A stretch of 64,000 bases of DNA from Luteibacter flocculans (GCF_023612255.1 NZ_CP063231.1:4024501-4088500), one strand, 5' to 3'. Counted from the stretch's first letter, positions 1 to 14,181 are shown. Numbers and translations are program-made. The notes: a model not told the origin generated them from the letters alone.

Positions 1-236
1 TTTTCTACCTTGCGCTCAAGGCGGTCCCCACCTAGCCACGCCAGTTCGCCGGATACCAGCAGCGGCTTGTCGAGCACGCGCATGAAGCGCGCTTCGGCAA
101 ACGACGTGCGTGCCGGTGCAGGACGATGCAGGCTGGAGATCAGCGCGTTGGCGTCGTCCGCATCAGGCGTCGGAGTGGCGAGGCACGTGAACGGCAGCAG
201 GCTCGTCAGCAGGACCAGTTTCTTGCCAGAAATCAT
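1..236 (-). CDS. LolA-like outer-membrane lipoprotein carrier-related protein (C-terminus outside window)
   Basis: Reverse-strand reading frame that starts with ATG at 236 and runs off the left edge, so only the first 78 residues are visible. It opens with a short basic stretch and a hydrophobic segment (KLVLLTSLLPFTCLA), a likely Sec signal peptide. The following text (residues about 48-75: FAEARFMRVLDKPLLVSGEL) resembles the start of LolA-related proteins found in aryl-polyene/xanthomonadin clusters, where they are thought to help deliver the lipid-linked pigment to the outer membrane. The start overlaps the 3' end of the acyltransferase gene by about 74 bases, suggesting translational coupling. 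Function is inferred from neighbours and the short N-terminus. Confidence 0.6.
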   Translation of the reverse strand, partial: MISGKKLVLLTSLLPFTCLATPTPDADDANALISSLHRPAPARTSFAEARFMRVLDKPLLVSGELAWLGGDRLERKVE

Positions 237-1107
237 AGAAATTGAACCAGTTGAAGGGATGGACGCGGGCGTAATGCTCCAACCGCGAAGCGTAACGGGC
301 AATGATGTCGTCCAGCACGGCAGCACGCTGGGCGCGTGGAATGTCGATGCCTTCGGAGAAGGCTTCGAAGATCAGGCGGTATCGGTTACCGCCCAGGTAG
401 ATACCCATGCACAGGATGACCGGCACCTTGAGTGCCGACGCCAGCAACCACGGGCCGACGGGAAACGGCGCAGGCGTGCCGAGGAACGGCACGCGCCGGA
501 CCGCCTCGTTGCGATGCCCGCGGTCGGCAAGCAAGGCCACCATGGCACCCTCTGCCGCGCCTTCCGCCATGGCGAGCGCCACCGAGGCGCCACCCCGCGA
601 GGCGTCGATGACTGCAGCGCCGACGTCCGGCGCCAGCGCCTCAAGCACCGCCGTCAAGGCGGGCGTCTTCTGCTTGTCGAGCACCACACGCAGCGGCACC
701 TCCGGTCGCCGTGCGCCGAGCGCGCGCAGGGCCTCGAAGCTGCCCTGATGCGATCCGATCAGCAACACGCCACGACCGGCATCGATGCAACGATCCAGCT
801 CGGCCAGACCTTCCACGTCCACGTCGAAGTCGCGCTCGCCGCGCGCCAGGAAGAACAAGCGATCCAGCAGGGTCGCCGCGAACATGTGGATGTGATGGAA
901 CACATCGCGCTGAGTGACCGGCCGATGCAACACGCGCGACAGGTACGCGCGCGATGCGGCGCGCTCATCGGCGCGACGCAGAAAAAAGTACAGCGCGATG
1001 GGATAAAGCAGCAGACGCGCGACAGTGCGACCAAGCCGCAGGGCGATCGTGCGGATCAGCCAGATCGCGAACCAGCCGCCACCTTCGCGCTGCTGCCAGT
1101 GACTCAT
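163..1107 (-). CDS. LpxL/HtrB-type acyltransferase of the pigment cluster
   Basis: 314 residues with the fold pattern of bacterial lauroyl/myristoyl acyltransferases: N-terminal hydrophobic segment, an H-x4-E catalytic motif (SHQGSFE, about residue 118) and a later LLADRGH segment. Such genes sit in xanthomonadin and aryl-polyene clusters, where the enzyme is thought to move the polyene chain onto a glycerolipid head group at the inner membrane. The start codon overlaps the stop of the upstream dehydratase gene (ATGA), so the genes are probably translationally coupled. A housekeeping lipid A acyltransferase is unlikely because a better LpxL candidate lies at 42670-43575. Confidence 0.75.
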   Translation of the reverse strand: MSHWQQREGGGWFAIWLIRTIALRLGRTVARLLLYPIALYFFLRRADERAASRAYLSRVLHRPVTQRDVFHHIHMFAATLLDRLFFLARGERDFDVDVEGLAELDRCIDAGRGVLLIGSHQGSFEALRALGARRPEVPLRVVLDKQKTPALTAVLEALAPDVGAAVIDASRGGASVALAMAEGAAEGAMVALLADRGHRNEAVRRVPFLGTPAPFPVGPWLLASALKVPVILCMGIYLGGNRYRLIFEAFSEGIDIPRAQRAAVLDDIIARYASRLEHYARVHPFNWFNFYDFWQETGPADEPAAVHVPRHSDA

Positions 1108-1424
1108 GCACTCGCCTCGAGCGTGCCGCGGAGCAAGGTCGCATCGCCGCGGCGCACGGTGAAGCGGAAGCGACGTTCATCGACGGCCATCAGCGTCAGC
1201 TCGGCGTCTTCGTCAGGCAGTAACGGCGCGAGAAACTTCGCGTCTACCACCTGACGCACCGAAAGCCCGCGCCATGCATGCAACGCCTGCGCGGCGGCTT
1301 CAAGAAGAAGCACGCCCGCGACGATCGGGCGCCCCGGAAAATGCCCGGCGAAACTCGGATGCCCCGCGTCGAAACGCAGGGCATGCACGAACGCGGCGGT
1401 ATCGGCGGATTCGCTCATCGACAT
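1104..1424 (-). CDS. FabA/FabZ-like 3-hydroxyacyl-ACP dehydratase of the pigment cluster
   Basis: About 106 residues with the hot-dog-fold signature HPSFAGHFPGRPIVAGVLLLEA, which contains the catalytic His of FabZ-type dehydratases (the GHFPGRP motif). In polyene biosynthesis such proteins remove water from the growing ACP-bound chain. A longer frame exists upstream, but ATG at 1424 (GAGG 7 bases before it) or ATG at 1418 (GGAG 6 bases before it) is better supplied with a ribosome site. Lies between the ACP gene and the acyltransferase gene in one transcription unit. It is short for a dehydratase, so activity may depend on a partner. Confidence 0.75.
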   Translation of the reverse strand: MSMSESADTAAFVHALRFDAGHPSFAGHFPGRPIVAGVLLLEAAAQALHAWRGLSVRQVVDAKFLAPLLPDEDAELTLMAVDERRFRFTVRRGDATLLRGTLEASA

Positions 1425-1513
1425 CTCCGGACCTCGGTCGGCGCCAGCAGGGCAGGCACATTGCGCTGAGGCGAAAGCAAAGCACGCCCCGGGCAAGTGC
1501 GGCCTGAACGGCG

Positions 1514-1786
1514 TCAGGCCGCGGCGCGGTGCTGCTCGATATGCTCGGACAGCGTGCGCAGACTCGTGAAGATCGCGCGGTTGTTCTCGTTGTCGGACTT
1601 GAGCTGGAAACCGTAGTGCTTGGACACGGCCAGCGCGATTTCGAGGGCGTCGATGGAATCGAGCCCCAGGTCTCCGCCGAACAGCGGAGCATCCGGGTCG
1701 ATGTCGGCCGGCTTCGTCGATTCGAGGTTGAGGCTCTTGACGATGAGTTCGGCCAGTTCTTGCTGTTCTGCGGTCTGCGTTGCCAT
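1514..1786 (-). CDS. Acyl carrier protein of the xanthomonadin-type cluster
   Basis: 90 residues, acidic and helical, with the phosphopantetheine attachment motif GLDSIDALEI (Ser about residue 43); the usual DSL is DSI here. It should carry the growing polyene chain, primed by 3-hydroxybenzoate. It is the first gene of the minus-strand pigment unit and diverges from xanB2 across 1787-1981. A ribosome site (GAAAGATCA) lies just before the ATG at 1786. The assignment to pigment rather than primary fatty acid synthesis rests on its neighbours: xanB2, the dehydratase and the acyltransferase. Confidence 0.85.
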   Translation of the reverse strand: MATQTAEQQELAELIVKSLNLESTKPADIDPDAPLFGGDLGLDSIDALEIALAVSKHYGFQLKSDNENNRAIFTSLRTLSEHIEQHRAAA

Positions 1787-1981
1787 TGATCTTTCCAGGT
1801 CCTGGATGTGCCTGCCTCCCCCCGGATGGCAGCGGCCGCGGAGTTTAACACAGGGGTATCTCGGCCATGCCTGACGCGTTCAGGCTCGTGAATCCGCGGC
1901 ATTCACGCTACGGGCTGGCGAGGGAACGATATGATGGCCGGGACACGTTGGACGGACCACTTGATGCTCCCAGGAAGTGAT

Positions 1982-2950
1982 ATGCGCGAGCACGCGCCGC
2001 TCGCCACCCCAGCCTCGCCACGCGTGGATTATCGGGAAGGGTACGCGGCGCTCTCGCCCCGCACGTTAGCGGCATTCGATTTCGGCGCGGCAGCGCCCGA
2101 ACAGGACGATCCCCGCTGGTTACGCGTGGTGCTGGAGCCCATGGGCGGCCGGCAGAGCGAGATCTGGGAGGTCGACGGCGAGATCGAGAGCAGCCGCGCG
2201 GGCGATCTTCGCTGGTCGCGCGGCGGTGGCTGGCTGTTCGCCGCCGTGACCTGTCGGGAGGATCAGCACGGTGGCACCGAGGGCGCGGCGAGGCACGCGT
2301 ACGAGCAGCTGTCGCGGTTCGTGGCGGCGGCCGACGAGCGTCACGTCCAGCGTATCTGGAACTACCTGGGCGCCATCAACGCAGGCAGCGGCGATGACGA
2401 GCACTACAAGCATTTCTGCACCGGTCGTATCGAGGGCATGGGCGAGGTCTTTGCCCACGGTTTTCCCGCGGCGACCGCCATCGGCCACCATGCCGACGAG
2501 GCGTTGCTGCAGGTCTATCTGCTTGCCACGGACCGTCCCGGCACCCGCGTCGAGAATCCGCGCCAGGTGAGCGCGTGGCGCTATCCGCGCCAATACGGCC
2601 GCACGCCACCCAGCTTCGCGCGGGCCACGCTCCTGCCCGCGGGCGACGTCCTGGCGATCTCCGGCACAGCAGCCGTGGTAGGCCATGCCTCGGCCCATGC
2701 CGGCGACATCGATGCGCAACTGGCCGAGACCTTGCGCAACCTCGACGCGCTGTTGGCCGCAGGCGGTCTGCCGCCCGGATTCGATCGCTCTGCCCCGCTC
2801 AAGGCTTACGTACGCCGGCCGGAACATGCGGCCGCAGTAGCCGGGTTTGCGGCCACTCACTTCCCGCAAGCCCCCCTGATCCTGCTGCACGGCGACATCT
2901 GCCGCGAGGAACTGCTTGTAGAGATCGACGGCTGGCGCTTCCGCGGCTAA
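1982..2950 (+). CDS. xanB2: Chorismatase / 3-hydroxybenzoate synthase (XanB2 type)
   Basis: About 322 residues of the FkbO/Hyg5/XanB2 chorismatase family, built on a RidA/YjgF-like fold. Recognisable parts are WNYLGAINAGSGDDEHYKHFC in the middle (core residues YLGAINAG) and the C-terminal GDICREELLVEIDG, which includes the catalytic Glu region and a Cys typical of benzoate-forming members. XanB2 converts chorismate to 3-hydroxybenzoate (pigment starter) and, in Xanthomonas, also 4-hydroxybenzoate (ubiquinone precursor). The frame opens at 1931, but ATG at 1982 follows AGGA with 6-base spacing and is preferred. It diverges from the ACP gene. Product ratio cannot be read from sequence. Confidence 0.85.
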   Translation: MREHAPLATPASPRVDYREGYAALSPRTLAAFDFGAAAPEQDDPRWLRVVLEPMGGRQSEIWEVDGEIESSRAGDLRWSRGGGWLFAAVTCREDQHGGTEGAARHAYEQLSRFVAAADERHVQRIWNYLGAINAGSGDDEHYKHFCTGRIEGMGEVFAHGFPAATAIGHHADEALLQVYLLATDRPGTRVENPRQVSAWRYPRQYGRTPPSFARATLLPAGDVLAISGTAAVVGHASAHAGDIDAQLAETLRNLDALLAAGGLPPGFDRSAPLKAYVRRPEHAAAVAGFAATHFPQAPLILLHGDICREELLVEIDGWRFRG

Positions 2951-2971
2951 GCAGGAGCGCTCAACGGCGAC

Positions 2972-4351
2972 TCACGTTTTCTTCGTCGGGCGATGCCAGC
3001 CTTCGACCGCGGTCTGTCGCCCGCGCGCAATCGTCAACGTATCGGCCGGCGCGTTCTTGGTAATGACCGAGCCCGCGCCGATCGTGGCGCCCGCATGCAA
3101 CGTGACCGGCGCCACGAGCGAGCTGTTCGAGCCGACGAACACACCATCTTCGATCGTGGTGCGGCTCTTGTTCACGCCGTCGTAGTTGCAGGTAATGGTG
3201 CCGGCGCCGATGTTCACCTTGCTGCCGATCACCGTATCGCCCAGGTAGGACAGATGGTTGGCCTTGGAGCCTTCCGCGATCACCGCGTTCTTGGTCTCCA
3301 CGAAGTTGCCGATGTGCACGCCCGCCGCCAGATCGGTGCCGGGACGCAACCGTGCAAACGGTCCGATGGTGCATGGTCCATGCGTCACCACGCCATCGAG
3401 ATCGCAATGCGCGAGCACCACGGTGCCGGCGGCAAGGTTGGCATGACGCACGCGGGTAAAAGGACCGATGCGTACGTCGTCGCCAAGCACGACGTTACCT
3501 TCGAAGATGACGTCGACATCCACCTCGACGTCACGGCCGGCGGAGACGGTGCCGCGCACGTCGAGTCGCCGCGGATCGGCGAGGCGCACGCCGGCGAGTG
3601 CCAGTGCACGCGCGCAGCGCTCGCGGAACAGCGCTTCCAGCGTCGCCAATTGCCAGGGATCGTTCGCGCCTGAAGCCTCCACGGCATCACAGTCCACGCA
3701 TGCGGCGGGCACGCCTTCGGCCGCCGCCATCTCGAAGACATCGGTGAGGTAATACTCGCCTTGTGCGTTATCGTTACCGAGGCGCCGCGTCCACGTCAGC
3801 AGTTTTGCCGCGTCGGCGGCGACGATGCCGGTGTTCACGAGATCGATTGCGCGCTCGGCTGCACTGGCATCCTTCTCTTCCACAATATGGCGAACGCGAC
3901 CGGCGGCATCGAGCACCACGCGTCCGTAGCCACTCGGATCAGTGAGACGGGTCGCAAGCATCGACAGGGCGTCGCTTGACGTCGCGAGCATCGCCAGCGT
4001 CTCCGGCCGAATCAGCGGCACGTCGCCGTAGAGAACCAGCACGCGCCCTTCCAGTTGTCTGGATGCCTGCAGTGATTCAAGCGCGGTGCGTACCGCATGA
4101 CCCGTGCCGAGCCGTTCGCGCTGCTCGATCCAGCCGAGGCTGGCGTCCGCGGCGAAGGCCTCACGCACCTGCGCACCGTTATGACCGTAAACCACGTGGA
4201 TGCCAGCCGGTTCCAACGACCGGGCAGCTTCGATGACGTGCGCAAGCAATGGTCGTCCGGCGAGGGGCATCAGCACCTTCGCCGAGGCGGACTTCATCCG
4301 CTTGCCTTCGCCAGCGGCCAGGATGAGGACGTGAAGGGGCGTCGCGGTCAT
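2972..4351 (-). CDS. glmU: Bifunctional UDP-N-acetylglucosamine pyrophosphorylase / glucosamine-1-phosphate N-acetyltransferase
   Basis: 459 residues from ATG 4351; the frame extends upstream through a TTG but [19 protein letters not shown] is the family N-terminus. Residues 1-230 are the nucleotidyltransferase domain (LAAGEGKRM loop, [19 protein letters not shown]). Residues about 250-450 form the left-handed beta-helix acetyltransferase (hexapeptide repeats, [26 protein letters not shown]). It makes UDP-GlcNAc for peptidoglycan and LPS. It is convergent with xanB2 (21-bp gap) and downstream of the AsmA-like gene, in the common atp-glmU neighbourhood. Confidence 0.97.
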   Translation of the reverse strand: MTATPLHVLILAAGEGKRMKSASAKVLMPLAGRPLLAHVIEAARSLEPAGIHVVYGHNGAQVREAFAADASLGWIEQRERLGTGHAVRTALESLQASRQLEGRVLVLYGDVPLIRPETLAMLATSSDALSMLATRLTDPSGYGRVVLDAAGRVRHIVEEKDASAAERAIDLVNTGIVAADAAKLLTWTRRLGNDNAQGEYYLTDVFEMAAAEGVPAACVDCDAVEASGANDPWQLATLEALFRERCARALALAGVRLADPRRLDVRGTVSAGRDVEVDVDVIFEGNVVLGDDVRIGPFTRVRHANLAAGTVVLAHCDLDGVVTHGPCTIGPFARLRPGTDLAAGVHIGNFVETKNAVIAEGSKANHLSYLGDTVIGSKVNIGAGTITCNYDGVNKSRTTIEDGVFVGSNSSLVAPVTLHAGATIGAGSVITKNAPADTLTIARGRQTAVEGWHRPTKKT

Positions 4352-4419
4352 GGGCGTCGTTGCCTGCCTGAGAATCGAGGGCCGCACTTTCGCGCGTTTG
4401 CGGCCCCGTGCCAAGTCGG

Positions 4420-5496
4420 CTAGTCGTCTTTCGGCCGCTCGGTCAGGTGTTCCAGGTTTGGCTTGTACGCCTGGATGAACGCATTGCGCAGCACACCCAG
4501 GATGGCTTCGAGCGCGGACATGTTCTTATCGCCGATGCTTCCCGAGATCGGCACGCGAGTCGCGAACTGATCCTTGGACTGGTTCTTGAACAGCTTGGTG
4601 ACGCCTTCTGCCAACGCTTCATAGGCGAGCTTGACCGGGCCCTTCTTGTCCTGCTCGACGTCCTGTTTCCAACTGAAGATGCGCAGGTCGTGGAACAGCG
4701 GCTTGGCGTAGCCTTCCAGCCGGCGATCGCGTGCCTGCAACTCCATGAAGAAGTCGCCCTCGCCGCCCGCGAAATCGAGGCCGCTATAGGCGCGTGCCAG
4801 ATCGTTGGCCTTCACCAGCTTGATGTTGCGGACAGTCAGTTCGTAACGGAAATCGCCCAGTTGCTCCAGCGGATCGAACTCGGCGCGCGCTTCCAGCGGC
4901 GCGTCGCCCAGCACCTTTGCCGTGGCATGCATGTGTGCGACCCGCGAGCCACCTTCGCGCTGCACGTTCGTGAGGTTGGTGGCGGTGCCGTTCACGTCGG
5001 TCATCTTGAGATCGACCTTCGGACTGGACACGAAGTTGTGGAAGGTGATGGTGCCATCCATGACATTGACCTCGTCCAATTGCGTCGGCACGAGAGCTTT
5101 CAGCTGGGCGCGCCAATCGACGCCCTTACCGGTCTGCGTATCGCCCTCGCCGCGCCCATCGACGAAATTCACCACGGGTTTATAGAAGTCGATCTTGCCG
5201 CGCAGGTGCCCGCGAGAAAGCGCGAGCCAACTCAGCGAGATGTCCGCACGATCGGTATCGAACAGCGGCACGGGAACCTTGCCGTCCACCTTCTTGATGG
5301 TCAGCCGATCGATCGAGTACGCACCGCGCCAGAGATGAATGTCGATGTCGGCGATATGGCCTGCGTACGATCCCATGCGCGACAACCGACCATTGAGGTA
5401 GTCGAGCACGACGAAGGGCAAGGCGATGCGCGCCGCGATAAGCACGACGGCGGCCACACCGATGATCCAGAGGCTGCGGCGGTAGCGGGTTCGCAT
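4420..5496 (-). CDS. AsmA/DUF748-type envelope protein
   Basis: 358 residues: an N-terminal transmembrane anchor (residues about 8-28, [20 protein letters not shown]) followed by a beta-rich periplasmic region of the DUF748/AsmA kind (alternating segments such as [20 protein letters not shown] and [19 protein letters not shown]). AsmA-like proteins are linked to lipid transport between the membranes; no specific substrate can be inferred. It lies between atpC and glmU on the same strand, 68 bases upstream of glmU, and is separated from the atp operon by a strong terminator and a REP-like repeat. Confidence 0.7.
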   Translation of the reverse strand: MRTRYRRSLWIIGVAAVVLIAARIALPFVVLDYLNGRLSRMGSYAGHIADIDIHLWRGAYSIDRLTIKKVDGKVPVPLFDTDRADISLSWLALSRGHLRGKIDFYKPVVNFVDGRGEGDTQTGKGVDWRAQLKALVPTQLDEVNVMDGTITFHNFVSSPKVDLKMTDVNGTATNLTNVQREGGSRVAHMHATAKVLGDAPLEARAEFDPLEQLGDFRYELTVRNIKLVKANDLARAYSGLDFAGGEGDFFMELQARDRRLEGYAKPLFHDLRIFSWKQDVEQDKKGPVKLAYEALAEGVTKLFKNQSKDQFATRVPISGSIGDKNMSALEAILGVLRNAFIQAYKPNLEHLTERPKDD

Positions 5497-5568
5497 GGGC
5501 GTGTCCCGTAAGGCGGATACGCGTCAGTGTGGACGCACCGCGGTCATGGTTACATGAACGCGTGCGGG

Positions 5569-5632
5569 CGATGGGAGCTTGCCTCATGGCCACACCGCTT
5601 GGTTGGCTCCTCGCCACCATGGCGGCTCCCAC
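5569..5632. repeat. REP-like dispersed palindromic repeat
   Basis: A 64-base imperfect inverted repeat with arms beginning ATGGGAGCTTGCC and ending ATGGCGGCTCCC, with CACCGCTTGGTTGGCTC in the centre. The same sequence plan recurs at 14785-14989 next to the LuxR gene. The layout (GGGAGC... ...GCTCC at the ends, intergenic, after a terminator) matches REP elements of Pseudomonas/Xanthomonadaceae genomes. Confidence 0.65.
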
Positions 5633-5637
5633 ACACC

Positions 5638-5665
5638 AAAAAAAACCCCTCCGAAGAGGGGTTTT
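5638..5665 (-). terminator. Rho-independent terminator of the atp operon
   Basis: Stem AAAACCCCTC / GAGGGGTTTT (5642-5651 and 5656-5665) with a four-base loop; read on the minus strand it is followed by a run of eight T. It lies directly behind the atpC stop codon, ending the atp transcript before the AsmA-like gene. Confidence 0.92.
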
Positions 5666-5671
5666 CGTGGA

Positions 5672-6097
5672 TCAGTGCTTGAGCGTCTTGCGCAGTCGTT
5701 CCAACGCCTGGAGCTGGGCGAGCGCTTCGGCCAGCTTGGCCTGGGCCTCGGCCACGTCCAGTTGCTCGCCGCGATTCGCCAGGGCGGCCTCGGCTTCTTC
5801 CTTCGCCCTCAGGGCGGCCGCCTCGTCGAGGTCGGCCGCACGGGCCGCCGTATCGGCAAGGATGGTTACAACCTGCGGCTGCACCTCGAGAATGCCGCCG
5901 GAGACGTAGAACTGCTGGCGCTCGCCGCTTGCCGCGACCACGTCGACGTGGCCGGGCTTGAGCCGGGTAATCAGCGGGGCGTGACGCGGTGCGATGCCCA
6001 GCTCGCCAAGCTCACCGGTGGCGACCACGAGCGTGGCTTCGCCGGAGTAGATCTCGGCTTCGGCGCTGACGATGTCGACGCGGATGGTGTGGGGCAT
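5672..6097 (-). CDS. atpC: F0F1 ATP synthase subunit epsilon
   Basis: 141 residues. The N-terminal beta-sandwich ([37 protein letters not shown]) and the C-terminal two-helix, Ala/Glu-rich segment are typical of AtpC. The epsilon subunit connects the gamma rotor to the c-ring and can inhibit ATP hydrolysis. Last gene of the nine-gene atp operon; a terminator follows within 10 bases. The C-terminal helices appear complete, so the inhibitory arm is probably functional. Confidence 0.96.
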   Translation of the reverse strand: MPHTIRVDIVSAEAEIYSGEATLVVATGELGELGIAPRHAPLITRLKPGHVDVVAASGERQQFYVSGGILEVQPQVVTILADTAARAADLDEAAALRAKEEAEAALANRGEQLDVAEAQAKLAEALAQLQALERLRKTLKH

Positions 6098-6160
6098 GAG
6101 AGGCTCCGGCTTCTTCGTTCTATAGGATGCGATGAGGTACGGCTTGGTGAAGAGTGAACA

Positions 6161-6197
6161 GTGAACCGTAAGTTGAATCGTGCAGCTTACGGTTCAC
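6161..6197. repeat. Stem-loop element A in the atpD-atpC gap
   Basis: Perfect 12-base inverted repeat GTGAACCGTAAG / CTTACGGTTCAC around a 13-base loop. The same arms, with a related loop in opposite orientation, occur between atpA and atpG (8685-8721). It sits in the 142-base gap between atpD and atpC, where it could form an RNA hairpin in the atp transcript. Confidence 0.8.
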
Positions 6198-6239
6198 AAG
6201 GCGGCGCCAGCCGCCGCTCACGCTTCACGAGAAGGCCGC

Positions 6240-7676
<1,437 letters not shown>

Positions 7677-7722
7677 TTAGGTTCTGTGCGGCGCCGCTGT
7701 CGCGTCGCCATCGCTTGTTTCG

Positions 7723-8631
7723 TCAGACCGCCGCGGCGCCGCCGACGATCTCCGAGATTTCCTGGGTGATCGCAGCCTGGCGGGCCTTGTTGTAGCTGAG
7801 CGTCAGTTCGCCGATGACCTTGGTCGCGTTGTCCGACGCCGCCTTCATGGCGACCATGCGCGCGGCATGTTCGCTGGCGAGGTTTTCCAGCGCGGCCTGA
7901 TACACCACCGACTCGATGTAACGCGTCATCAGGTGCTCGAGCACCGTGCGCGCATCCGGCTCGTAGATGTAGTCCCAGTCGTGCGTCTGCTCGACCTTGA
8001 CGCCCTCGGACACCGTGCCCTCGGCGTGTTCCAGTTCGTTCGCGACCAGCGACAGCGGCAGCAGCGCATCGATACGCGGTTTCTGCACGATCGTGTTCAC
8101 GAAGTCGTTGAAAGCGAGGAACACGCGATCGAGCCGATTCTCGCCGTAGGCGTCCAGCACCACCTTGATCACGCCGATCAGGTCTTCGAGCTTCGGCTTT
8201 TCGCCGAGATGCGTCGCACTGCCGATCAGGTTCACGCCCTTGATGCGGCGGAAGAACTGCACGGCCTTCTGACCCACCGCCACGATGTCGACCTCGACGC
8301 CCTTGCCCTGCCACTCGCGGATGTTGACGAGCATGCGGCGGAACAGATTGGAGTTGAGACCACCGGCGAGGCCGCGGTCGGTCGAGACCACGATGAACGC
8401 CACGCGGGCGACGTTCTCGCGCTCGCTCAGGAACGGATGGGTGAAGTCGGTGCTGGCCTGGGCGACGTGCGCGATGACCTTGCGCATCAGGCGCGCGTAC
8501 GGACGCGACGCCTTCATGAGGTCCTGCGCCTTGCGGATCTTCGACGCCGAGACCATTTCGAGCGCGCGCGTCACCTTGCGCATGTTCTGCGTGCTCTTGA
8601 TCTTGGTTTTGATTTCGCGGCCGCTAGCCAT
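7723..8631 (-). CDS. atpG: F0F1 ATP synthase subunit gamma
   Basis: 302 residues. N-terminal helix [24 protein letters not shown] and C-terminal helix [20 protein letters not shown] are the family hallmarks; together they form the rotating coiled coil inside the alpha3beta3 ring. It is slightly longer than the 287 residues of E. coli, with an insertion around [16 protein letters not shown], as is usual in Xanthomonadales. Lies between atpA and atpD. Confidence 0.98.
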   Translation of the reverse strand: MASGREIKTKIKSTQNMRKVTRALEMVSASKIRKAQDLMKASRPYARLMRKVIAHVAQASTDFTHPFLSERENVARVAFIVVSTDRGLAGGLNSNLFRRMLVNIREWQGKGVEVDIVAVGQKAVQFFRRIKGVNLIGSATHLGEKPKLEDLIGVIKVVLDAYGENRLDRVFLAFNDFVNTIVQKPRIDALLPLSLVANELEHAEGTVSEGVKVEQTHDWDYIYEPDARTVLEHLMTRYIESVVYQAALENLASEHAARMVAMKAASDNATKVIGELTLSYNKARQAAITQEISEIVGGAAAV

Positions 8632-8684
8632 TGTGATCGCCGTGGTCGTGTTGCTTGATTACTGAGGAAAGTGAACCGTAAACC

Positions 8685-8721
8685 GTGAACCGTAAGTTGC
8701 ACGATGTCACTTACGGTTCAC
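8685..8721. repeat. Stem-loop element B in the atpA-atpG gap
   Basis: Inverted repeat with 13-base perfect arms (GTGAACCGTAAGT / ACTTACGGTTCAC) and an 11-base loop. An extra partial copy of the arm, GTGAACCGTAAAC, precedes it at 8671-8683. It shares arms and the loop core TGCACGAT with element A at 6161-6197, but in reverse orientation. Confidence 0.8.
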
Positions 8722-8754
8722 CCTTCACGCTTTACCGGCGCGCTTTCGCGCGAC

Positions 8755-10305
<1,551 letters not shown>

Positions 10306-10362
10306 GGTCGGTTCCTTGGGTTGCGCCGCTCTCACGGCACCCGGTGGTATGAGAAGCTCGTA

Positions 10363-10896
10363 TCAGTGCGCCAGCGCGCTGGCCAGCCGCTGCAGGCGGC
10401 CGCGCGCCGAACCGTCGATGACCTGCTCGCCCGTGTCGATGACGACACCGCCAAGCAACGCCGGATCGACGTGCGTATCCAGTTCGATCTCACGCTTGAA
10501 GCGGCGCTTCAGCGAGGCGCGCAGCTGTTCGGTCTGCGCCGCATCGAGATCCAGCGCGCTCGTGACCTTCACCTTCAAGGTCGATTCCGACTCCAGCTTG
10601 TACTGGTCGTAGAGCGCGGCGATTTCCGGCAGCAGGTGCATGCGACGGTTCTCGGCCAACTCCTCGAGGAAGCGGGCGAAGGGCGCATCGGCAGCCATGC
10701 CTTGCGGAAGGTGGATCGCGACGAGCTGCGCCGGCAGCACACGCGGATCGTTGCCGAGGCCAGCGACCTGAGGGTCGACCGCGACCGCGGCGGCGAAAGT
10801 GAGCGCCGCCGACCAGTCGGCGAGCGCACCCGCCGCGTGCGCCACCTCGAAGGCGGCGCGCGCGTAGGGACGGGCGAGGGTGAGCGCCTGGGCCAT
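10363..10896 (-). CDS. atpH: F0F1 ATP synthase subunit delta
   Basis: 177 residues with the delta/OSCP pattern: TLARPYARAAFEVA at the N-terminus and VKVTSALDLDAAQTEQLRASL plus PALLGGVVIDTGEQVIDGS near the C-terminus. It joins the peripheral b-stalk to the top of F1. The start lies 2 bases after the atpF stop, so it is probably translated together with atpF. Confidence 0.97.
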   Translation of the reverse strand: MAQALTLARPYARAAFEVAHAAGALADWSAALTFAAAVAVDPQVAGLGNDPRVLPAQLVAIHLPQGMAADAPFARFLEELAENRRMHLLPEIAALYDQYKLESESTLKVKVTSALDLDAAQTEQLRASLKRRFKREIELDTHVDPALLGGVVIDTGEQVIDGSARGRLQRLASALAH

Positions 10897-10898
10897 GG

Positions 10899-11369
10899 TC
10901 AGATCTCGGCGGCGAGTTGGTCGATCAGGGCCTTGTGGGCCGCCGGATCGATCTCGCGCTGGACGATCTTCTCGGCACCGCGGACGGCAAGCACGCCGAC
11001 CTGCTCACGCAGCTGTTCGCGTGCACGCTGCGCCATCGACGCGATCTCGTCCTGGGCCTGGGCCTTCAGACGGTTGATCTCGTTGGTGGCTTCGGCGCGA
11101 GCCTTGTCGAGCAGCTGGTTGGCCTGCTGCTGCGCCTTGTCGATGATCTCGGTCGCCTGCAGGCGGGCCTGCTTGATCTCGGTGGCGACCTTGGCGTCGG
11201 CATCCTTGAGCTCGGCGCGCGCGCGCTCCGCGGCGGCGAGACCCTCGGCCACCTTCTTCTGGCGCTCTTCGATGGCACCGTTGAGCTGGGGCCAGATGAA
11301 CTTGGTGGTGAACCAGACCAGGATCGCAAAAGAGATCATCTGGCCCAGGAAGGTCATGTTGATTTCCAT
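10899..11369 (-). CDS. atpF: F0F1 ATP synthase subunit b
   Basis: 156 residues: one N-terminal membrane helix ([20 protein letters not shown]) followed by a long charged Ala/Glu/Arg helix that dimerises as the peripheral stalk. Length and the start [14 protein letters not shown] match E. coli AtpF. Located between atpE and atpH. Confidence 0.97.
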   Translation of the reverse strand: MEINMTFLGQMISFAILVWFTTKFIWPQLNGAIEERQKKVAEGLAAAERARAELKDADAKVATEIKQARLQATEIIDKAQQQANQLLDKARAEATNEINRLKAQAQDEIASMAQRAREQLREQVGVLAVRGAEKIVQREIDPAAHKALIDQLAAEI

Positions 11370-11451
11370 GATCTCTCCGAAAGACTCCGAACGCTTGGGT
11401 ACTGACGATCGCCGTGACCGGAACGGTCACGGCGACAAGACGAACGGCTGA

Positions 11452-11802
<351 letters not shown>

Positions 11803-11821
11803 CTAACGTCGGAGCGGTGAG

Positions 11822-13072
<1,251 letters not shown>

Positions 13073-13099
13073 TCAACGGGCCACGGTTTAATCTGGAAA

Positions 13100-13129
13100 A
13101 GTATACCAGTGCCGTAAACGACGGGACAA
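13100..13129 (-). promoter_or_regulatory. Candidate sigma70 promoter of the atp operon
   Basis: On the minus strand, -35 TTGTCC (13129-13124) and -10 TATACT (13105-13100) are separated by 18 bases, upstream of the TTG start of atpI. No second candidate of similar quality is visible between the phasin-like gene and atpI. Confidence 0.6.
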
Positions 13130-13198
13130 GCTGCGAAAGTCCACAAACACCCGCCGGCGCGACCGGCCGTCGCGTCGTTGGCGAGGAGGCGCGGTGAG

Positions 13199-13525
13199 TC
13201 AGGCCCTGGCGGGCGGGCCCACCAAAGCGCCGAGCGATGTCGCCGTCTGCACCGCCACATCGAGGATGTCGCCTGCGGCAGAGGCCGTGCGCTCCACACT
13301 CTGGCGCTGAAGATCCCCGCCACGCGCAAACACGGCGCGGAGGGCATCGGCGTCGGAGGCCACCATGGCGTCGGCCATGAGACCCGTCGCGGCGCGCGCA
13401 TGACCTTCCAGTGCCTGCAACTGCAGATCGGCCACGCGCTCCATGCCCCGCCAGGCGAGCGCCTGGGCGGCGGCGGCTTGCTCGACAAGGCGAGCGAAGT
13501 CGGCGTAATCGTTTACTGCGGCCAT
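13199..13525 (-). CDS. Phasin-like small helical protein
   Basis: 108 residues, Ala-rich and entirely helical by appearance, with no membrane segment or signal. The pattern (DFARLVEQAAAAQALAWRGMERVADLQLQALEGHARA...) resembles phasin-family proteins that coat polyhydroxyalkanoate granules. No PHA genes are in the window, so the role is open. It stands alone on the minus strand, upstream of and separate from the atp promoter. Confidence 0.5.
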   Translation of the reverse strand: MAAVNDYADFARLVEQAAAAQALAWRGMERVADLQLQALEGHARAATGLMADAMVASDADALRAVFARGGDLQRQSVERTASAAGDILDVAVQTATSLGALVGPPARA

Positions 13526-13615
13526 CGAGATGCACCGTCGGGGAACGGGGAGGTGCCGGAGTGTAGACCTGCGTGCCGCGACGCAGCAACCGCGATTATT
13601 TGCGGCGGACCGCGG

Positions 13616-13972
13616 TCAGTCGCCCGTGTATTCGGCACCGGACGTGCAGGTCTCATGCACCACGACCTTCGCCAGACCCGGCACGTCCGGGCGCAACCGT
13701 TCGAAGATCCAGCGCGCCAGGTTCTCGCTGGTTGGGTTTTCCAACCCCTCGATGTCGTTGAGATAGTGGTGGTCGAGACGGTCGTAGAGCGGCTGAAACC
13801 GAGCCTTGAGATCGCCGAAATCCATCACCCAGCCCAGCACGGGATCGATCGGCCCTTCCACGTGCAGATCGACCCGGAACGAGTGCCCGTGCAAGCGTGA
13901 ACACTTGTGCCCTTCGGGCACATTCGGCAAGCGATGCGCCGCTTCGATATGAAAGGTCTTGAAGATACGCAT
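13616..13972 (-). CDS. queD: 6-carboxy-5,6,7,8-tetrahydropterin synthase
   Basis: 118 residues from ATG 13972 ([15 protein letters not shown]); 25 extra upstream codons in the frame are ignored because they do not match the family. Zinc ligands are AAH and the HGH motif ([12 protein letters not shown], with the catalytic Cys), and the C-terminal Glu segment [12 protein letters not shown] is present. QueD converts dihydroneopterin triphosphate to CPH4 for queuosine synthesis. No other que genes are adjacent. Confidence 0.93.
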   Translation of the reverse strand: MRIFKTFHIEAAHRLPNVPEGHKCSRLHGHSFRVDLHVEGPIDPVLGWVMDFGDLKARFQPLYDRLDHHYLNDIEGLENPTSENLARWIFERLRPDVPGLAKVVVHETCTSGAEYTGD

Positions 13973-14181
13973 GGGGCGACAGCCTTGCTCAGATGACCCC
14001 GCATTGTAGCGGAGGCTGTCCCGCGCGCCCTGGATCGCCGGATTCACGACACGGTTCGCAAATCCGAAAATTCGTAGTAGTCATTCATGGACTTTTCATC
14101 GCTCAACGGTTGCAGTGGTAACTACTGAAGGGCGCGGAGGGGCGTTCCTTCGGTTTCCATGCGTGCACTGAGGAGGCATCG

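Noticed and set aside
4408-5511. 367-residue plus-strand frame
   Set aside because: Antisense of the AsmA/DUF748-like gene.
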